Shown: piece by piece, positions 43,512 through 54,067 of the stretch
How the letters are laid out: each line of letters begins with the position of its first letter
Numbering within the stretch: position 1 is the first letter of the stretch
Assembly: GCA_030737875.1 (NCBI GenBank)
Contig: CM060918.1
Coordinates: forward strand, 768,050,552-768,114,551
Direction: 5' to 3'
DNA: 64,000 bases
From: Allium sativum
Lineage: Eukaryota > Streptophyta > Magnoliopsida > Asparagales > Amaryllidaceae
Program-made: the position numbers and the translations under genes
The notes under the pieces: generated by a model
The model's database searches: none
What the model was told of the DNA's origin: nothing
What the model saw: only the letters and a program-made list of their open reading frames with translations

Positions 43512-45029
43512 GTGGTAACAGACGCCTTAAGTAGGAATAGGTTGTCCTTGAGTCCGTTGTTTGTTGAACGACGAAGCTTAGAATTCATCTCCATGTTTGA
43601 CTTTAGACCCTCCGTTGACCTAGTACCTGGTTTGTTAGCATCCTTGGAGGTTAGACCTACACTTCTAGGACGAGTTGGTGAGGCACAGCAAGACGACCCC
43701 CAGTTGGTTGAGATAGTAGAAAAGCTCAAAGGAGGGGAGTCGTCTAGCCATCTTCGTAGGTACACCCTAGACGATAAGGGTTGGTTACGAAGGGATAATA
43801 GACTTTGCGTACCACAAGACGAAGACTTAAGGAAGGCCATTCTTGATGATGCTCATCGCTCAAAGATGACCATTCATCCGGGCGGAGACAAGATGTACAA
43901 AGATATGAAGCGAGTTTTCTTTTGGGCCAGTATGAAAAAGGATGTGGCCGAGTACGTCGCTAGATGCTTGGTGTGCCAACGAGTAAAAGCGGAACAAAAG
44001 AAACCCGGTGGGTTGCTTCACCCATTGGAAGTTCCACTATGGAAATGGGAAAGCGTCTCAATGGATTTTGTGGATGGATTACCAAGATCAAGGAAGGGTA
44101 ATACGGGGATTTGGGTTATAGTAGATAGACTTACTAAGAGCGCCCATTTTATTCCCGTGAAAAGTAAGAGGACTGCTCCGTGGTTGGCTTCTGTATACAT
44201 TAAAGAGATAGTTCGTTTGCACGGTATTCCTTCTAGTATAGTAAGCGACCGTGATCCCATCTTCACTAGCGAATTTTGGAAGAGTTTACAAGAGGCGGTA
44301 GGGACTCAGCTATGTTTGAGCACCGCATATCATCCTCAGACGGACGGCCAGACCGAGAGGGTGAATCGTATTCTAGAGGATCTTTTAAAGCTTTGTATCC
44401 TAGACTTTGGGGGTAAATGGGAAGAGCACCTTCCGTTGGTAGAATTCGCATATAATAATAGCTTTCAGTCTAGTATTGGCATGGCACCTTTCGAAGCTCT
44501 TTATGGAAGGCCTTGTCGTTCACCTACATGTTGGTGGGAATCTACCGATAAAATCCTACTTGGGCCCGATATGGTTAGGGAAACCTCGGAGAAGATTGAT
44601 TTGATTCGAAGGAGGATGAAAGCAGCACAAGATAGGCAGAAATCGTATGCTGATAAGAGGAGGACAGATCTTGAGTTTGACATTGGGGACATGGTTTTTA
44701 TCAAAGTGTCTCCGTTACGGAATGTTGTTCGCTTTGGTTCCGTTGGGAAATTAGCGCCAAGGTTTGTAGGGCCGTTCCCTATAAAAGACAGGATTGGGAA
44801 GATGGCGTATAGGGTGGAGTTGCCTGAGAAATTTAGTGGAGTACACGACGTATTCCATGTATCACATTTGAGGAAGTGTTTGCGCAAGACCGCGGAGGTA
44901 GTAGAGCCGAGCTTGCTTAAAGAGGTGGAAATAGAGCGTGATGCAACAATTAGACGAGCTCCTACATGCATTCTTGGGTCGGAGATCAAAAAGTTGAGAA
45001 ATCGAGAGGTCAGACTAGTTAAAGTTTAA
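43512..45029 (+). CDS. Integrase part of the gypsy polyprotein
   Basis: Continues from RNase H in another frame (VTDALSR block). It contains the HHCC zinc finger (H-x-H ... CLVCQR), the catalytic core with SMDFVDGLP, VSDRDPIFTSEFW and the HPQTDGQTERVNR block holding the third acidic residue, and a C-terminal region with VFHVSHLRKCL. A TAA stands after LVKV. Reading on in frame gives ATWETEGKIRSLYPFLF to about 45,105, a chromodomain-like tail of Tekay/Del-type elements. A single C-to-T change (CAA to TAA) would explain the stop. It would insert cDNA into the genome. With the upstream frameshift it is not made as part of Pol. Confidence 0.92.
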   Translation: MVTDALSRNRLSLSPLFVERRSLEFISMFDFRPSVDLVPGLLASLEVRPTLLGRVGEAQQDDPQLVEIVEKLKGGESSSHLRRYTLDDKGWLRRDNRLCVPQDEDLRKAILDDAHRSKMTIHPGGDKMYKDMKRVFFWASMKKDVAEYVARCLVCQRVKAEQKKPGGLLHPLEVPLWKWESVSMDFVDGLPRSRKGNTGIWVIVDRLTKSAHFIPVKSKRTAPWLASVYIKEIVRLHGIPSSIVSDRDPIFTSEFWKSLQEAVGTQLCLSTAYHPQTDGQTERVNRILEDLLKLCILDFGGKWEEHLPLVEFAYNNSFQSSIGMAPFEALYGRPCRSPTCWWESTDKILLGPDMVRETSEKIDLIRRRMKAAQDRQKSYADKRRTDLEFDIGDMVFIKVSPLRNVVRFGSVGKLAPRFVGPFPIKDRIGKMAYRVELPEKFSGVHDVFHVSHLRKCLRKTAEVVEPSLLKEVEIERDATIRRAPTCILGSEIKKLRNREVRLVKV

Positions 45030-45715
45030 TGGGGAGATGATGAGAGCAACGCTACTTGGGAGACAGAAGGGAAGATTCGTTCGCTATACCCTTTTCTTTT
45101 TGAGGGTATGTCTTTTAATTTCTCCTTTATTGCTTAGCTTATCTTATCTTATCTTTAGTATGCCCTCTCATTAGTATCTTTGACCTTTAGTTAGGATAAT
45201 CCAATGGTTGAAACATGTGTTTGAGACATGTTATGTATGATGGATGCAAAATGGATGCAAGTGGTTGCTAGTGGTTGCTCGTGGATGCATATATACACAC
45301 ACTTTAGGCACTAGATCGGCTCAGTCACAACATATTGCATAATACATAAATGAATGTATTTAGTATAATGGATGTATAATGGTTGTACCATCATATAGAT
45401 GCTGCATTCGGTTGAATGGATGTGCACGCATATAGAAGTAATTTGTAAGCAATTAGGATCTTTTGCATACATAATGGATGCATGGCACTATCATGAATTG
45501 CATCAAGGAGGTCAACTGAATCAGTGGACCGCCTAATTTTGCATTAGATACGGACATATACACACACTATGCATTTAAACATAAAAGCATTAGAAGTCTT
45601 TAAGGACAGTGGATGCTAGTGTTTGATGATTGAGTAGATGGTTGATTGGATGTTAGGTTAAACATTCTCCTTGATTTGAAGATTTCGGGGTCGAAATCCT
45701 TTAAGGAGGGGAGAA
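45030..45715 (+). other. 3' untranslated region and polypurine tract of the gypsy element
   Basis: After the chromodomain-like tail there is no coding sequence. The tract aaggaggggagaa (45,703-45,715) directly precedes the 3' LTR and is the likely plus-strand primer. Short atggatgca-type repeats occur at 45,238-45,290. Confidence 0.8.
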
Positions 45716-45927
45716 TGTAACACCCCGTAAATCAGTTAACACTAATATTTACAAATTAAAAGAATTAATATTGAGAATTTGCACGAAATAGCCTTAAAAA
45801 GGCATATAACAAATTTGAGATATGTGAATTGCCTTAAAAGGCGAAAAATGGAATTAAGACATTAATTGGAAAATTAATGTGTAGAAATGGTCATAAGTTA
45901 ATTATGGATTAATTTGAATTCATGAAT

Positions 45928-45985
<58 letters not shown>

Positions 45986-48814
45986 GCAGTTAATGTAAAC
46001 ATGAATAGAAGTTTATTAATTTGCTGAGTGTTTGCTGAGTCACTTCTGACTCATTGCTGAGTCAATAAGATAAACCCCATCTGGTCTGAATAGCTGCGGT
46101 TATTTCTAGGTTAAATCTAATGGCCTAAATGAATCCTAACATCTATAAATAAGTGGGTAGACTCTAACCCTAAATCACTAGAAAAATTGGAGAGCTACCG
46201 ACGTGTCGTTGCCATGGAGTTCAGCATAGCCGTCACAAACTAAAGAAGAAGAAGGCCTAATCTACAAACTAAATCTACTCAAATCAAATCAAAAGCTCTC
46301 TCTCTATTTCTCTTCTTTAAAATTGTGAGTATGCTGATTCTCACAATGTTATTATAAAATAATTCGATTAAGTTATGAATTGGATCACAAGAAAGTGATA
46401 TGAATTGTTATGTATTTGTAAATTTTGTTGTGGATCTCTTATGCTATTATGTTATCATATATATATATTGTTATGTTGTAGTGATTATGTTGTAAATAAT
46501 CCTATGCTATGTCATATGTGATTAATCATGCTATGCTATGTTATAAACTATGTTATGCCATGTTGTAAATCATGCTATGCTATGTTGTAAATCATATCAA
46601 GCTATGTTGCAAAGTATGATATGCTATGTTGTAAATCTTACATATGTTGTAGATCTCATATTATCATATATGTTGAAATACTTATGTTATATGATAATGA
46701 TGTCATGTTAAGTTGTGTTGAATCATGCAAGTTGTAAAATCATGAGGTTATTATTTATGCGAATTGGATCATGTTTAAAGTTTATGTTTTTTTTAAAATA
46801 GATCTTGAATATGGGAATTTGACTATTAAGCTAGGTGTACCCATATACATGAATCTATGATTAAATGAAATTTGATTTTTGGGAATTTGCCTATTGAGTT
46901 AGGTGTACCCATATAAAACCATATTGTTAATGATGTTGATTCACACATGTCCAATACAAGTTTATGGAACCTGATCAAAATCATATTATGTGAATTATGA
47001 ATAAGTTGACAACCTTAGACCCATGACATGTATAACCTTATGCAAGTTGTAATTTTGATATATGCAAGCTTCACCCCTTGTTAGTATTCATTTAGTCACA
47101 TATATATGTTGTTGTTGTGAATATTTTCTTTTATGCTATGAGTTAGACTAATCGGGTCTGGCATACATTTTGCGAATAAACGTTCAAACGCGGGGTAGGG
47201 GTAATATTAGGAAATTAATAAATTGGGGTGCAATTGATATGATTTTGCATGCCTTAAATGGATGTCCATAATTGAGTCAATTATGGACATTGCTAAATTT
47301 GGAATTAATTAATAATTCAAATAGGGAATTATTAAAATAGGGGAAAGTGGATTATTAATAATAATCAATGCTTAGGACATGAGGTTGGACCCGTTTGTGA
47401 CGTAAACCTGCCCGGACCTGCCCGGCAAATCCAGTGGTCACAAATGTCGGCCCAATGTGAGAGGTCCTAGGCCCAAACTAAAGCATAACAGTTGTAAAGA
47501 CACGAGGTTAGACTCTTTTATGGTGTAAGACTGCCTGGACCCGCCCGGCAAATCCAGCTGCCATAAATGCCAGTCTAATGTGAGAGGTCTTTATGAGGTT
47601 ATGGCCTTAATAAATTAAGAAATACTTAACCAGATAATCATGTAAGGTGGGACATGGGGGTTAAGTAGGTGCCTTGGGTGGCATGAGGAATCTAGTGGTT
47701 GCCTTTAGAGGCATTTGAAATACGATTAGACTTAACCAAACACACATGTAGCGAACATGAATAGTGGGTTAAGTGGGATTGACTAAGGGGACAAGCTTAG
47801 GTGGAATGCTTGTGGGAGATAACGGGGGCCCATTTCAACCAGTATCCCAAAACGTATCTTTGTGGGCTCGACCCAAGTCAAGGACGGGACACGCATACTG
47901 GGTTTGACTATAAGAGGCCAAAACAGGGAGCGGTGGCAACGCAAGTCCAACGGGTTTCATATGCGTGTGTGGACCCGGGCTGGTAGGTAAGACGTTGTTA
48001 CATCGTGTAGGTATAAGCCGTGCATCTCCGTTATATCGGGTTTCCACTTTAGGGGAATGATACACCCCACTGTGGGGCCAGCACGGGTATCTACGAGTAG
48101 GGAGCCGATCGAAAAATGGAAAGCGGGGTACACCTAGTGGAGATAGGGGCAGGCGGCACCTATGTAGTCAGCTAGGAGTACGTAAAGCCATTAAGAAAGT
48201 TTCTTAGTGAAGCTAAGGGGAATCAATCTTTAGGGTGACTGGTGTGGTACAGTATAGTGTTTATCCTTTAGTATTTAGGAGCGCCTATAACGTTTCCTTT
48301 AGCGATTGTCTATGTCCTTAATCTGCTCTTTCATAGACATTTCCTTGTTTTCCAGCTTATGCCTTAGTCCAGTTATTTTGATAATAGTATTGTAGAATTA
48401 TCATACTCGCCAGACTTTATGTCTGACCCCCCCTCTTTTTCATCCTTTTCTCCCTTCAGGTCCTCAGGTTGGGCCAAGTTCCAGTGGAGTCTGATTGGAT
48501 TGCTTATCTCTTGGAAAGCTTGGACTGCTGAAGTAAAGTCCAGCTTGTTATCTTTCTTTTTAATGGCTTTTTATGTAATGGGATTATGTGCTTGTTTTAT
48601 CAAGATAGATATTGTACTTGACTTTGATTATGGTGTTATGATGTAATCAAACATGTTTTGACTTCTGCTGCAATTGAAATAAAGTTTTTAAAATTTCCAA
48701 GTACTATTTTATATCTGTCTTGTTGAAATTTTACTGTTCCATATTCACCTAAAACCTCCATAGAAGTAAATGCATTCCCTTTGTGAGTGACATTAATGGA
48801 CGTGGGGTGTTACA
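45716..48814 (+). repeat. 3' LTR of the gypsy element
   Basis: Near-identical to 37,489-40,583. It has a longer TG/TA microsatellite (45,931-45,983). TATA box at 46,144-46,151. Confidence 0.95.
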
Positions 48815-49349
48815 ATGATTGTCCAGACAAGGGGAAGGGAAGAAGGAAGTAGCATCTTCATCGGTTGTGGTGGAGAGAGGTGTTGGTGAGGGAGAGGTGT
48901 ATGTTTCATCAATTATAGCGTCAGATGTGTCAGGCATTGATTGTATGCTTGATTCGGGGGCTTCATATCACATGACGCCAAATAGGAATTGTTTTTATTC
49001 TTATGTAGATAAAGAAGAAAATTCAATTGTTATGGAGAATGGTGTTATATGTAAGTCGAAGGGCATTGACTCCATACAAATTCGGATGTTTGACGGAGTG
49101 ATTCATACTCTCACTAATGTGCGCTATGTTCCGAGACTACGGAAGTCACTTATCTCTTTGGGACAACTAGATTATTTAGGTTGCAAGATCTCTATTGAGA
49201 GTGATAGCTTGAGGGTTTCGAAGGGTGAGCTTGTAGTTATTAAAAGTTCTAGAACTCATGGCGTATATTTTCTTCAAGGAGTGACTTTAGAAGGTGAAAC
49301 TTATGTTGGTGTTGATTGTTCTCTTGGCTTAGATGCAACGCGATTGTGA
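48815..49349 (+). pseudogene. Copia Gag end and protease
   Basis: Resumes the copia reading frame interrupted at 37,488. After a short linker come IDCMLDSGASYHMTPN (aspartic protease active site DSGAS) and NVRYVPRLRKSLISLGQL. These are the standard protease and pre-integrase motifs of copia elements. The frame runs to 49,349 and then stops. Confidence 0.88.
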
Positions 49350-50348
49350 CATTTGTGATTGGTTCACATCTCGGAGTAGAGTTTGGATGTTCTTCGTAGA
49401 AGGGTTATGATTGATGGAGAGAGTTTCGACAAGCTGGAATTTTGTGAGGAATGCGTCATGGGAAAGCAAACTAGAGTATCATTCAGTGAAGGAAAACATG
49501 ATTCAATAGGGATTCTTGAGTATATGCACATGGATGTTTGGGAACCGACACCTGTAGCTTCTTTTGGAGGAGCAAGATATTATATTTCTTTCATTGATGA
49601 TTTTTCTTGGAAAGTTTATGCATATTTAATAATGGCTAAATCAGAGGCATTTGCAAGGTAAGAAGTACGAAAGGCTCTTGTTGAAAATGAGAGTGTAAAG
49701 ACTTTGTAGATTCTTAAGGTCAATGGCAGGGAGTATGTTTCTTCAGATTTTCTAAAATTTTAAAATCATCATGGTATTCAAAGGCATTTTACTAGATCTA
49801 GGGATCCACAATCTCATGGAGTAGCAGAAAGAATGAACCAAACTTTACTGGAGAGAGCTCGATGCTTGAGATTGACAGCGGGTTTGTTTAAGGGATTTTA
49901 GGCTGAAGCTTTACCAATCGCAGTGCATATTATTAATTGAATTCCGTGTTTGACTATTGATAACAAAATTCTGGAGGAAGTGTGGAAAGGGAAGAGCATT
50001 GACTTGAGTTATCTTTGTGTATTTGGAAGTCCAGTTTATGTGCATGATGCGGGGAGTAATAAGCTTGCGCCTAGATATTTCAAAGGGATTTTGCTTGGCT
50101 ATGCAGACGGAGTAAAAGGCTTTCAGATTTGGAATTCGGAAACAAAGAAGGTTGTGAATTCTCGTCATGTTATATTTGATGAGTCGACCATGTTCAAAAA
50201 AAATGAGGGCTCATCGGATGTTTCGGATTTGGTTCATGATGAATCAAAGGAGAAGGAAACTATTTCGATTTTCTGGTCTAGAGAGAGTAGATTAGTTGGA
50301 GATGCTTGTAAGGAGTTAGCAGGTGATAGTACATCACATAGTCCATAG
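49350..50348 (+). pseudogene. Copia integrase, broken
   Basis: Contains FCEECVMGKQTRVSF (pre-integrase zinc region), YMHMDVWEP and FIDDFSWKVYAYL, and then stops. In a decayed stretch near 49,810-49,860 comes HGVAERMNQTLLERAR, with the catalytic Glu. A last open piece (49,950-50,348) has the VFGSPVYVH and FKGILLGYADGVKGFQIW blocks. Stops at about 49,661, 49,706 and 49,939 inactivate it. Confidence 0.88.
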
Positions 50349-50559
50349 GGTTCCTCTAGTAATGTTGGTGATGTACATGATTCTAGGGAAAATTCAGTTC
50401 AAGGTGGAGTTGTAGGGAGACTGGGTGATGGTATTGCTACTCGAGTTGGTGGTCGTGCTATAAGGTCACCTGAAAGATAGGGTGGTTGTCACTATCTTAG
50501 CTTTTGTTATGACTTGGATTATGCTCTTCATGTAGCCTAAGAAGAGCCATTAGACCTTG
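50349..50559 (+). other. Decayed integrase-RT linker of the copia element
   Basis: A Gly/Ser/Asp-rich stretch with stops, in the place of the variable linker between copia integrase and reverse transcriptase. Confidence 0.5.
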
Positions 50560-52092
50560 ATGACGTCAAGGGTCCGAATGATAACTCAATGTGGATTTGT
50601 GCCATGGAGGATGAGATGCGATCATAAATGAAGAACCAGACTTGGGATTTCGTTCCACTTGCTAAAGGAAACAATGTTATTAAGTGCAAATGGATTGACA
50701 AGGGGAAGGACATGGAAGATACATAGCTAACCTAATGGCTAAGGGGTTTGCACAAAGGAAAGGAGTATGATGAGATCTTCACATCGGTTGTGACACATAC
50801 TTCTATTTGGATATTACTTGCTATAGTTGTTATTCATGACTTGGAGTTGCAGCTACTTGATGTGAAAACCGCTTTCTTCCATTGTGACTTGGATGAAGAT
50901 ATCTACATAGAGCAACTGGAAGGGTTTGTTGTATATGGTAAGTCAAAATTGGTTTCCAAGTTGAAAAAAATCACTATATGGTTTGAAGCAATTATCTAGG
51001 CAATGGTACAAGAGATTTGATAATTTTATGCTTAAAAGTGGCTATAAGAGAAGCATCAAGGATGCTTGTGTTTATTTCAAGAAGTTAAAAAATGATTGTT
51101 GGGTGTATTTACTCTTGTATGTGGACAGTATGCTCATTGCCTCTAAGAATAAGGAAGAAGTCAACAAGTTGAAAATGAGATTAAAAGAGGAATTCGAAAT
51201 GAAAGACCTTGGAGAAACAAAGAAGATTTTGGGCATGGAAATTGAAAGGGATCGAAAGCGTTTTGATTTGAAATTGAATCAAAAGGAATACATCAGAAAA
51301 GTGCTTTTCCGGTTTAGCATGGAGGATGCAAAGGCGTCAAATACACCTTTACATTTGCATGTAAAACTTTCGAGTAATAGATCACCTATCGAGGAGAAAG
51401 ACAAGGCATATATGACAAAAGTACCATATGCTAGTGCGGTTGGTAGCTTGATGTATGCTATGGTGTGTACAAGGCCCAATATTGTAAATGCCGTCAGGAT
51501 GGTTAGTCGGTATATGGACAATCTTGGGAAATCACATTGGGAAATAGTGAAGCTTATTTTGAGATACTTGCAAGGTACAACATCTCATGGTCTTGTTTTT
51601 GGGAGTAGTAAGGAGAAGAATTGCATGTTGGTTGGTTACTGCGATCCAGATTATGCCAGTGATAAGGATCGTAGGAAATCAACTTACGAATATGTCTTCA
51701 CAATTGGTGGTACAACCATTAGTTGGAGATCGAGATTGCGAACCGTAGTTTCTTTATTCACTATGGAGGCGGAGTTGATGGTCACGGTGGAGGCGACAAA
51801 GGAACCCCTTTATTTGAAGCAATTGTTGTGTGACTTGGGTTTTGAACATGATAGTGTCGATGTTCAATGTGATAGCCAAAGTGCTATACATTTGGCTGAG
51901 AATTTGGCGTTTAGCTCACGGACCAAGCATATTGAAATGAGAGAATCATTTCTAGTAGCCATGGATGAAGACAAACAAGTATGCCTTCTGAAAGTGTACA
52001 CAAAAAATAATGCCGTGGATATGTTCATTAAGGCATTGTCAGTTGGGAAGTTCGAGCATTGCTTGAACTTAATGCGGTTGGAGAGGTGCTAG
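50560..52092 (+). pseudogene. Copia reverse transcriptase and RNase H, broken
   Basis: The RT start is recognisable as MEDEMRS...KNQTWDFVPL, broken by stops. Next is QLLDVKTAFFHCDLDEDIYI (catalytic Asp region), a frameshift near 50,985, and then KRFDNFMLKSGY. YVDSMLIAS stands where the active site YVDD should be, so the second Asp is Ser. RNase H follows with GYCDPDYASDKDRRKST, SLFTMEAELM and QCDSQSAIHLAEN, ending with TKNNAVDMFIKAL. The loss of the YVDD Asp would by itself inactivate RT. Order and spacing fit a Tork/TNT-like element. Confidence 0.9.
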
Positions 52093-52416
52093 GTGCCATG
52101 AGGTGGCACGGTTGAGGAGAATCTTAGTTATGGATGGAGAAGAGTATCGGTGAGAGGTTGAAGTTCTATCTTCTTGGTATATACTCATTTCACTTCGGAG
52201 TATGTATGCCTTACAATGAGACTATTTTTGGAGTTAGGTGTTTTCAACACTTCATTGGCGTGTGGGGGCTTTTCCTGAACTCGTTGGTGTAGTTTAAGGG
52301 GCGGAGGCTATGCAGGAGTTGAATGGGAAAACATTCAAGCTTGTTTGGTAGGAGGTAGATGATGGTTTGGTACCATCGATGTTGGAGTTGGAGATGGATA
52401 TGGTGTCAAGGTGGAG

Positions 52417-53281
52417 TGTTAACTTTTGTGATACTATATAGGCCAAAATTAAAGTGGTCGGAAGTAGCTTCGTAACGAAGAAGACAGTTCGCAAATCAAA
52501 GCTTATAGGAGGTAGATATGGGTGAAAACGTGTAGTGGGTTTTGGTTGAATTCAGGACAGATGTCTGAGCTGGAACAAGAAAGTTTCCCAAGTGTTGTGA
52601 CAGACATCTATCATTCTGGACAGACGTCTGTGCTGAAGCAGTGAAGGGAACGGACGTCTAAGGGGATATGACAGACAGCTATGCAGGAAATGTTTCCCAA
52701 GCCTCAGAACAGACATCTAACAGTTTAGGACAGACGTCTAAGGTGGCTTCTGAGCTACCTTGAGCTGTGGACATGGCATGCTGATTTGTGAAGGTTCAAG
52801 GGTTAATTTGGGCAACTGCCAAATATTAGTCTCTCCTTATATAAGCTATTGTCATATTCAAAAGGCAATTAATGAGGAAAATGGATTAATTAAGTGATTG
52901 ACCTAGGTTTATTCTAATTAGGGTTTTGACAATCCTAATTTTCTTCAATTTCCATCTCCACAAAAATCAATTTTTTTCTGGTGAATTTGATCATTGTAAT
53001 CATTCTCTTGTACTCTTCTATTGGTATTAATAAAGATTCCCTCTCAAAGTGGACGTACACTAACGAGAAGTTTGTGGAACCACTATAAATCCCTGTGTGA
53101 TTTACTTTTTGTTTTTGCTCTATTATTTCTCTTATTTGGTGATTGTGATTGGCTTTTGGATTAGGTTTAGATTGTTTTTGAGATATTGATTGGTTATTTT
53201 ATCACGTTTACCACGACCTCGTCTTCAGCTATGTTTAGATGCTTTGATTTGAGCGGTTTTGAATCGAAACTTTTCACAACA
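52417..53281 (+). repeat. 3' LTR of the split copia element
   Basis: 865 bp, TATA box TATATAAG at 52,838-52,845. A perfect CAGACGTCTG is at 52,621-52,630 with several decayed copies around it. Clearly diverged from the 5' LTR. Confidence 0.9.
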
Positions 53282-54067
53282 TTGTCTACTACATTTATTT
53301 TTCTAATAAATTAGAATGGTATAGTTGATTTCTTATGCTCAATTATTTACAAGTTTAGACCTTTATCCCATAATGTTTATAGTACATGAATGTCGTATTT
53401 CTGAGCTGATGTTTAAGAAAATGCATGAGGGTTTGAAAGAAGCTTGGTCATTTTTAAGGTTGCCATTATTTTTAACTCCCTATATATTTTTATTTATAAA
53501 TTCCAATGCACATCTTTACTGCTTAAGCTAATTAGAATAGTGCACCATCCTTTGTTTTTAAAGCTGACCACTTAATTTTTTATTTATAAATAATCTATTT
53601 TTAGTAACTATGATGGTATATTGTATTGTGTTGATGGAAAAGTAAAAGAACATGAATGTGCTTTTGGTAATTAAATAGTTGCGAGGTTGATGATATATTA
53701 AATCACTATTAAATTATAAAAAGTTTGTACTTGTATGCCATTTTTAGAAACCTTTAACGAAGACAAAACCGTTTCCCAACAAGCTATGGAAGCAGACCTA
53801 TTTCTGCCATGTAGGTTTTGATTAGTAAAAGGTAACGATGATGTTTGAGAGCATCACCAACTATATTATGAAATGTAATATTATGTTTTGTAAAATAATG
53901 GCAAATGTTCAATGCTCTAGCCAATAGGCAGACGCTGATTTAATCAGCGTACTTGGTAGGGCATGATTGAATCAACAGCCGAGGTAGGGAGCTATTAAGT
54001 AGCATCCTACCAGCCTTTTTTAAACCCTCATAATTTTCGTTTTTAATTTTTTTTATCGAGTATTGCG
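53282..54067. other. Gene-free stretch with one near-perfect palindrome
   Basis: No motif found. The inverted repeat ACGCTGAT-TTA-ATCAGCGT at 53,932-53,950 is the only structure seen. A 68-codon frame at 53,325-53,531 has no known motif. Confidence 0.4.

Larger units (their letters stand above)
37489..48814 (+). mobile_element. Nearly intact Ty3/gypsy (chromovirus-like) retrotransposon inside the copia Gag
   Basis: 11,326 bp. LTRs of 3,095 bp (37,489-40,583) and 3,099 bp (45,716-48,814) start TGTAACACCCC and end GGGGTGTTACA. The primer site TGGTATCAGAGC is at 40,587, and a polypurine tract, aaggaggggagaa, precedes the 3' LTR. The 5-bp flanks are atgag and atgat, one mismatch. Gag-Pol is open except for a one-base insertion near 43,500 and a stop at 45,027. 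The LTRs are almost identical by eye apart from a TG/TA microsatellite, so it moved recently. Length, LTR size and the integrase tail suggest a Tekay/Del-like chromovirus; that lineage call is tentative. Confidence 0.92.
35773..53281 (+). mobile_element. Ty1/copia retrotransposon, decayed, split by a gypsy element
   Basis: LTRs at 35,773-36,619 and 52,417-53,281 (TGTTAA...ACA). The primer site TTGGTATCAGAG is at 36,621, and a polypurine tract, caaggtggag, ends at 52,416. Removing the gypsy insertion (37,489-48,814) leaves about 6.2 kb with gag, protease, integrase, RT and RNase H in copia order. Many stops and frameshifts are present. The 5-bp flanks (ttata and ttgtc) do not match well, so the target duplication has decayed or the element recombined. 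LTRs are visibly diverged, so this is older than the element within it. Confidence 0.9.

Noticed and set aside
43463..44989. Minus-strand frames opposite the integrase ORF
   Set aside because: Shadows of a well-supported coding frame, with no motif of their own.
35773..53281. A clean 5-bp TSD for the copia element
   Set aside because: The flanks ttata and ttgtc match at only three of five bases, so no intact duplication is claimed.
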